Below, in pieces: positions 59,842 through 64,000 of a DNA stretch of 64,000 nt. The position numbers and the translations under genes are program-made. Each line of letters opens with the position of its first letter. The first letter of the stretch is position 1. The DNA comes from Nitrospira sp. (GTDB lineage Bacteria > Nitrospirota > Nitrospiria > Nitrospirales > Nitrospiraceae), in NCBI GenBank assembly GCA_005116775.1, contig SWDN01000015.1, positions 1-64,000 on the forward strand, written 5' to 3'. The notes under the pieces are model-generated. The model was not told the origin of the DNA. It did not search any database and was given only the letters and a program-made list of their open reading frames with translations.

Positions 59842-60468
59842 TCATTTCTTCTGAGAAGTCGCAGGAGCTGCCGCAACCAACTTAGTCTCCTCCGGCGCCG
59901 CATAGGCAATAAGGTCAAACACGGTCTGCGTGACAACCCGCCCTTTCTCAAATTTTGGAGCCCCCATCTTGAGGCCTGACACCGTCACAATCCGAGGCAT
60001 TGCATTGATTCGATCGAAAAACAGGGCAGCAGTATGGTAGCCGCCGGAGACCTCTACGTTCACTGGCATACGCACAAAGAGTTTCGATGGGTCTTCGCTT
60101 TTGGGACTTGGTTTCCACAGCTTAATGTCGAGTCCGAGGCGAATCCCCAAGTCAGACACCTGTTTGAGCAACATGACGGCTTCCTCTTCAGGCGGGAGCC
60201 GTTCTTGTTTTTTTGCAAGTTCAATCTCAAGCTGCTTATGAGCAGCAATGAGTTCATCAAGGTGTTTCACTTTAATGGTCAACGTTTGGATTTCACTATC
60301 GAGCGTGCCGATCGATCCCTGGAGCGCGACAATCTCCGCAGACTTTGGCTCGGCTATGTAATAGTAGAAGCCCACGATAATGCCCGCAAGAACCATAAGA
60401 AGCAGCCCTACCTTCTGAACCAATGGGATCGATCGCAATATGTCGAGATTTATCGCTGGCAGCTTCAT
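59842..60468 (-). CDS. pilO: Type IV pilus assembly protein PilO
   Basis: 208 residues. One membrane helix (about 20-40, VGLLLMVLAGIIVGFYYYI), a coiled coil (VALQGSIGTLDSEIQTLTIKVKHLDELIAAHKQLEIELAKKQERLPPEE in part) and a ferredoxin-like periplasmic domain (VEVSGGYHTAALFFDRINAMPRIVTVSGLKM). Partner of PilN in the inner-membrane alignment complex. It follows pilN by six bases. Confidence 0.92.
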   Translation of the reverse strand: MKLPAINLDILRSIPLVQKVGLLLMVLAGIIVGFYYYIAEPKSAEIVALQGSIGTLDSEIQTLTIKVKHLDELIAAHKQLEIELAKKQERLPPEEEAVMLLKQVSDLGIRLGLDIKLWKPSPKSEDPSKLFVRMPVNVEVSGGYHTAALFFDRINAMPRIVTVSGLKMGAPKFEKGRVVTQTVFDLIAYAAPEETKLVAAAPATSQKK

Positions 60469-60474
60469 TAATCC

Positions 60475-61026
60475 TTACCCTTTGAGACGGAACCCGAGTT
60501 TAAACTGATAGATATTCAGTTGACTCTCCACCGCAGCTCGACTTTCTTGAAGATTGATATTCGAGAAATAGTCTGTGCGGCGTAAGTTATTCACAAATTC
60601 CACCACATCATCGTTGGTTGCCGCACGCCCCTCAAGATCGATCTCGTTCCCTGTGACTGCGACTCTCACAAGCCACACCTTTAGCGGCTCCAAACTATTG
60701 CTGACATGATCGAGCACCTTGACTGGGCCAACACGTGACTTTTCCAGTTCATCGATAATACGATTCTTGTCTTCCAACACTTTTTTCCGGATTTCGAAGT
60801 CGGACACCTGCTTCACTTGTTCCTTCAACTGCGCAACCTGTTTCTCTTTGTCAAGTTTTTCAGCCTGCCGCACATTGATCTCATCATCGAGCGAGGACGA
60901 ATACCACCAGCACCCCGCCAGAGTAATAAACAAGACTCCCACACCCAGTAGTGCCTGCGCCCTGACATCATATTGAGGCTTCGCCTTATGCCCCTTAGGC
61001 CCAGGCAATAGATTAATACGAATCAT
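60475..61026 (-). CDS. pilN: Type IV pilus assembly protein PilN
   Basis: 183 residues. It starts MIRINLLPG, the PilM-binding tail of PilN, followed by a membrane helix (about 28-45), a coiled coil and a small periplasmic domain with LKVWLVRVAVTGNEIDLEGRAATNDDVVEFVNNLR. It joins cytoplasmic PilM to PilO. It overlaps pilM by 4 bases. Confidence 0.94.
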   Translation of the reverse strand: MIRINLLPGPKGHKAKPQYDVRAQALLGVGVLFITLAGCWWYSSSLDDEINVRQAEKLDKEKQVAQLKEQVKQVSDFEIRKKVLEDKNRIIDELEKSRVGPVKVLDHVSNSLEPLKVWLVRVAVTGNEIDLEGRAATNDDVVEFVNNLRRTDYFSNINLQESRAAVESQLNIYQFKLGFRLKG

Positions 61027-62132
61027 CGATCCCCTACCGATCTCAGAGCCAATCCAACCCCTACAGCAGCCAGCGGCGCCAATTCTGCCAAGGTGTTCTG
61101 ATCGAGATCGGTCCCTGAGGTATCGATCTCCCCGAACGGATTAGCCAACTCGACATTCGCCTGCATGCGGTCTTTCAGTTGCACCACTAAGCCCTTGATT
61201 TGAGAGCCTCCTCCGCACAAAAGCACCTGCTGAACGTCTGCATCCGACATGGTTGACTTGAAATAATCGATGGTCCGTGCAATTTCTGATGCCACCTCGG
61301 CATTGACACTGTCGACGACCGTGGCCACCGAGGCCTGATTGCTTCCTGCAGATCGTTCACCTTTTTTCGTTTCCTCTGCTTCTTCATAGGAGAGGCCCAT
61401 TTCTCGCTGAATGGCTTCCGTATAGCGATTCCCCCCGATAGGAATATCACGCGTAAAGAGCGAGGTGCCGCCTCGAACGATATTGATGTTCATGACACTG
61501 GCGCCGATATTGACAAGCGCAGTCGTATCTTCCTGTGAAACGGGATAGTTGATTGCATGCATGTTCTCGATGGCAAAGGCATCCACATCCATGACGATCG
61601 GAGATAGCCCCGCCCCCTTGACGAGCTCAGTCAATTCATTAATTTTATCTTTCTTCGCCGCAACCAAAATGATCGACATCTCTCCCTGGGCATCGCCCCC
61701 AGCCTCGGAAGAGGGCAATACGCTGAAGTCGATGTTCACCTCATTAATATCGAATGGAATGTACTGCTCTGCCGCCAGTCTCACCTGCCCCTCCAACTCC
61801 TCATCAGGCATTGGCGGCAAACTGATCTTTTTAATGATAACCGCATGGCCAGAAATTGAGACGGCAACTTGCTTCACTCTGATCTTCGTTTCTTCGAATA
61901 ATTCTTTGATCGCCGACACCACACGCCCCTCATCCATGACCGTCCCATCGACGATGACTTCTGGCTCGAGCGGTTTAAAGCCGAACTTCTGAAGGACGTA
62001 TCGCCCTCGGTTTTCCTTCAACTGAACGAGCTTGATTCCGCTCGACCCAATATCCAACCCGACGAGCTGTCGTTTCGGGGTGAACATCGAGAACAAATCC
62101 GTTTCGGCGAGACTTTTGAATGAACTCAACAT
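61023..62132 (-). CDS. pilM: Type IV pilus assembly ATPase-like protein PilM
   Basis: About 369 residues from MLSSFKSLAETDLF; an upstream ATG at 62171 is less likely. The actin-like fold shows in QLVGLDIGSSGIKLVQL (phosphate 1), ALVNIGASVMNINIVRGG (phosphate 2) and VLLCGGGSQIKGL (adenosine site). It binds the PilN tail on the cytoplasmic side of the pilus machine. First gene of the pil operon, with a strong promoter about 265 bases upstream. Confidence 0.95.
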   Translation of the reverse strand: MLSSFKSLAETDLFSMFTPKRQLVGLDIGSSGIKLVQLKENRGRYVLQKFGFKPLEPEVIVDGTVMDEGRVVSAIKELFEETKIRVKQVAVSISGHAVIIKKISLPPMPDEELEGQVRLAAEQYIPFDINEVNIDFSVLPSSEAGGDAQGEMSIILVAAKKDKINELTELVKGAGLSPIVMDVDAFAIENMHAINYPVSQEDTTALVNIGASVMNINIVRGGTSLFTRDIPIGGNRYTEAIQREMGLSYEEAEETKKGERSAGSNQASVATVVDSVNAEVASEIARTIDYFKSTMSDADVQQVLLCGGGSQIKGLVVQLKDRMQANVELANPFGEIDTSGTDLDQNTLAELAPLAAVGVGLALRSVGDR

Positions 62133-62397
62133 ATGTGCCTCTGACTGTACATGACTATCCCTGCAAGACAAGTCTTTGTGTGAATTTTGCGCAGACTGTT
62201 ATTTATCAGCATGTCCGCACGTCGCTAAACTCCCACACAAAGAATGTCTGGCCAAACCAAGCGGACTACTCTCCCGTATCCTGCCTGCCTGCCCCTTGCC
62301 ATATTCCTTTGTGTACGAAAAACTGTTCGGGCTTGAATCACGTCGTAAATGTCCAAATGGTATGTCTTTATTGAGGATTCGCTTCATGCACATGCTA
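62133..62397 (-). other. Long leader of the pil operon
   Basis: About 260 bases between the promoter at 62398-62425 and pilM. A 64-codon minus-strand ORF (62199-62393) and an overlapping plus-strand ORF are present, but neither resembles a known protein. No riboswitch pattern was recognised. Confidence 0.4.
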
Positions 62398-62425
62398 AGT
62401 ATAGTTCATGCGCTCCACCTGTCAA
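62398..62425 (-). promoter_or_regulatory. Strong sigma-70 promoter of the pil operon
   Basis: Minus strand TTGACA (62425-62420), a 16-base spacer and TATACT (62403-62398). Confidence 0.75.
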
Positions 62426-62506
62426 GGAAATCGCTTTTCGCGCACATACATATGAGTAGAACGCGCGGGGTAGGCGGTGGGAAGAACTGCCTGTGGTATC
62501 TGTAAA

Positions 62507-63382
62507 TTATTGCCTACTGAGATCGCGATGAGCGACGGCAACCTGGTATCCAAGCACTGAAAAGCTTTCTTGGAGTCTGCTGGCAATCGCTACAGATCGA
62601 TGACGCCCGCCGGTGCAGCCCAGCCCAACATTCACATAGCTGCGGTGCTCTCGCTCAAAGAGAGGAATAAGGAATTTAAAGAGACCTTCCAGCTGCCCAA
62701 TAAACGCGATCGCGTCTGGATCGCTCAGCACATACGTCCGCACCCGTGGATCTTCGCCGGTCAATTGTTTGAGGTCAGGAACAAAGAATGGATTCCGCAA
62801 GAATCGGACATCAAACAGGAGGTCAATGTCGTACGGCACGCCGAACTTGAAACCGAATGTCACCAACGAAATGGTGAGCCGGCGAGGCGTGCCCTCCTGC
62901 CTAAATCGCCGAGCCAACAGCTCTCGCAACTCATGCACGGTTAAATCGGAGGTGTCAATAATGCGGTCGGCATGGCGCCGCAAATGGGCCAGACGTTCCT
63001 TTTCGAGCCGCACTCCCTCCAGGACTGGGAGATGCGGAAGGAGTGGATGAGGTCTCCGAGACTCCGAGAATCGGCGAACCAATACCTCTTCACGCGCCTC
63101 AAAGAATATTAACTCGACTGCATGCCCGAGCACTTTCACTCGCTCAAGAATCCCGACGAGATCGGAAAAAAACACACGCTCCCTGACATCAATGCCGAGG
63201 GCGACATTCTTAATCTCGCCCCCCTGCTGATGGCACAACTCGACAAAGGTCGGCAATAGAGCCGGCGGCAAATTATCGATGCAGAAATAGCCTACATCTT
63301 CAAAGCATTTGAGCGCCTGAGATTTACCTGAGCCCGAAAGACCGCTGATGACAATCAAATTGAGCGCAGCCATACCTGTCAC
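62507..63382 (-). CDS. rapZ: RNase adapter protein / nucleotide-binding protein RapZ
   Basis: 291 residues; the start could be residue 4 (MAALNLIV). The Walker A motif GLSGSGKSQAL lies near residues 14-24. The family block VSFGFKFGVP is present as VTFGFKFGVPYDIDLLFDVRFLRNPF, and the C-terminal NVGLGCTGGRHRSVAIA is the binding-pocket motif. In enteric bacteria it controls decay of the GlmZ RNA; in other phyla its task is less clear. It follows the hpf gene by four bases. Confidence 0.93.
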   Translation of the reverse strand: MTGMAALNLIVISGLSGSGKSQALKCFEDVGYFCIDNLPPALLPTFVELCHQQGGEIKNVALGIDVRERVFFSDLVGILERVKVLGHAVELIFFEAREEVLVRRFSESRRPHPLLPHLPVLEGVRLEKERLAHLRRHADRIIDTSDLTVHELRELLARRFRQEGTPRRLTISLVTFGFKFGVPYDIDLLFDVRFLRNPFFVPDLKQLTGEDPRVRTYVLSDPDAIAFIGQLEGLFKFLIPLFEREHRSYVNVGLGCTGGRHRSVAIASRLQESFSVLGYQVAVAHRDLSRQ

Positions 63383-63386
63383 CTTC

Positions 63387-63902
63387 TTACGGGTCGATTA
63401 GGACAACTCGATCACGGTCGACACGCTGTAGGATTTGCAATTTTCCCGATGACAGCGAGGTGAACACCACCAGTGACCCTGGCAGAGAATCTAATCGGCG
63501 CTTCGCATCCTCCAGAGTCAGGGTAGCTCGGGCTGGGCGGATGCATTCTATCTCTTCATCTTTTTTTTCAAGAGCCGGACGCAGAACCTTACGAACCAGT
63601 CTCTTCGCCGGTTCCTTATGATTTGTACGACGCTCCTTGTGTTTTCGAATTTGAGTCTCCAGACGGTCCACAAGTTGGTCGATCGTCGCGTACATTTCCT
63701 GCGTCAACGCTTTTGCCTGAATCCGTTTCCCTTGCATTGTGCACACGACCTCTGCGCGATGCTGAAGCTTGCTCACACCCAGAATCACCGCCAGATGACT
63801 CAACTTTACTTCATACCGCACAAGTCGCTCAAATCGACTTTCAATGTGATGCCTGAGCGCCGGCGTGATAACGAGATGTCGCCCAGTGATTTTCATCGGC
63901 AT
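63387..63902 (-). CDS. hpf: Ribosome hibernation promoting factor, long form
   Basis: 171 residues. The N-terminal domain (MKITGRHLVITPALRHHIESRFERL and DVRLETQI-like basic helices) binds the ribosome decoding centre; the C-terminal domain (LTLEDAKRRLDSLPGSLVVFTSLSSGKLQILQR) is the dimerisation part that drives 100S formation. AAAGGA lies just before the ATG. The usual neighbour rpoN is not seen in the last 98 bases of the window, which hold no recognisable gene. Confidence 0.92.
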   Translation of the reverse strand: MPMKITGRHLVITPALRHHIESRFERLVRYEVKLSHLAVILGVSKLQHRAEVVCTMQGKRIQAKALTQEMYATIDQLVDRLETQIRKHKERRTNHKEPAKRLVRKVLRPALEKKDEEIECIRPARATLTLEDAKRRLDSLPGSLVVFTSLSSGKLQILQRVDRDRVVLIDP

Positions 63903-64000
63903 TCATCCTTTCAAGCTGAATACGCTCGCGCCCATAGCCATACGTTTACATCTGTTGATTCTGACCGCTCATCATACCAGCGATACGGCACTGGCTCCGA

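Noticed and set aside
62176-62505. Cysteine-rich 109-codon ORF on the plus strand between pilM and rapZ
   Set aside because: No ribosome-binding site, overlaps the strong minus-strand pil promoter and leader, and the residue pattern matches no known zinc or metal-binding family.

Overview
The window looks like a chromosomal segment (probably a metagenome-assembled contig) of a nitrite-oxidising Nitrospira-like bacterium. The best evidence is a periplasmic chlorite dismutase of the Nitrospira type, a urease with a urea ABC transporter, a NarK-type nitrite/nitrate carrier, a compact nitrogen-control cluster (amtB, glnB, glnD, glnA and two single-domain GlnE-like proteins) and dispersed palindromic repeats between genes. 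No rRNA, tRNA or CRISPR array was seen.

Layout. 1-2.7 kb: a possibly chimeric contig edge (response-regulator-like C-terminus), a TPR protein, an MBL-like protein, a small protein and a thiol-disulfide protein. 2.9-12.4 kb: a minus-strand purine locus in transcription order purB, cld, purC, small membrane gene, purS, purQ, (Mrr nuclease, DUF5674 and partner gene inserted), purL, purF. 12.5-16.1 kb: nusB, ribH, ribBA and narK. 16.3-18.4 kb: rpoH, groES and a collapsed groEL. 18.5-28.9 kb: nitrogen control. 29-32.3 kb: a porin with a regulated leader and a DUF2490 protein. 32.5-35.1 kb: IS remnants and a lipoprotein. 35.3-47.5 kb: nadE (broken), ureDGFCBA and urtEDCBA. 47.6-50.5 kb: a NarL-type two-component system. 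50.8-52.2 kb: an ISNCY-like element. 52.3-54.3 kb: two more lipoproteins of the same family. 54.3-56.7 kb: a GAF-GAF-ANTAR protein and aroB. 57.2-62.1 kb: pilMNOPQ. 62.5-63.9 kb: rapZ and hpf.

The most interesting candidate system is RNA-based. The window encodes an ANTAR-domain RNA-binding protein (54289-55554) and, on the minus strand, two dual-hexaloop leaders that fit the ANTAR target rule (six-base loops with A at position 1 and G at position 4). One precedes the porin gene: it follows a near-consensus promoter, and its second hairpin shares bases with an intrinsic terminator, so the two folds exclude each other. The other precedes the histidine-kinase operon. This suggests an ANTAR antitermination circuit touching outer-membrane uptake and a sensory system beside urea and ammonium genes.

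A second unusual feature is a repeat family, present six times, always just after a stop codon and always in the same orientation to the gene before it. A conserved core of about 50 bases sits on a stem whose sequence differs from copy to copy but is always self-complementary.

Several housekeeping genes (purF, groEL, nadE, ureD, urtC, urtD) carry abrupt internal joins at short shared sequences. So many lesions in 64 kb point more to gap-closing errors in the assembly than to biology, and the affected genes should be treated with caution.
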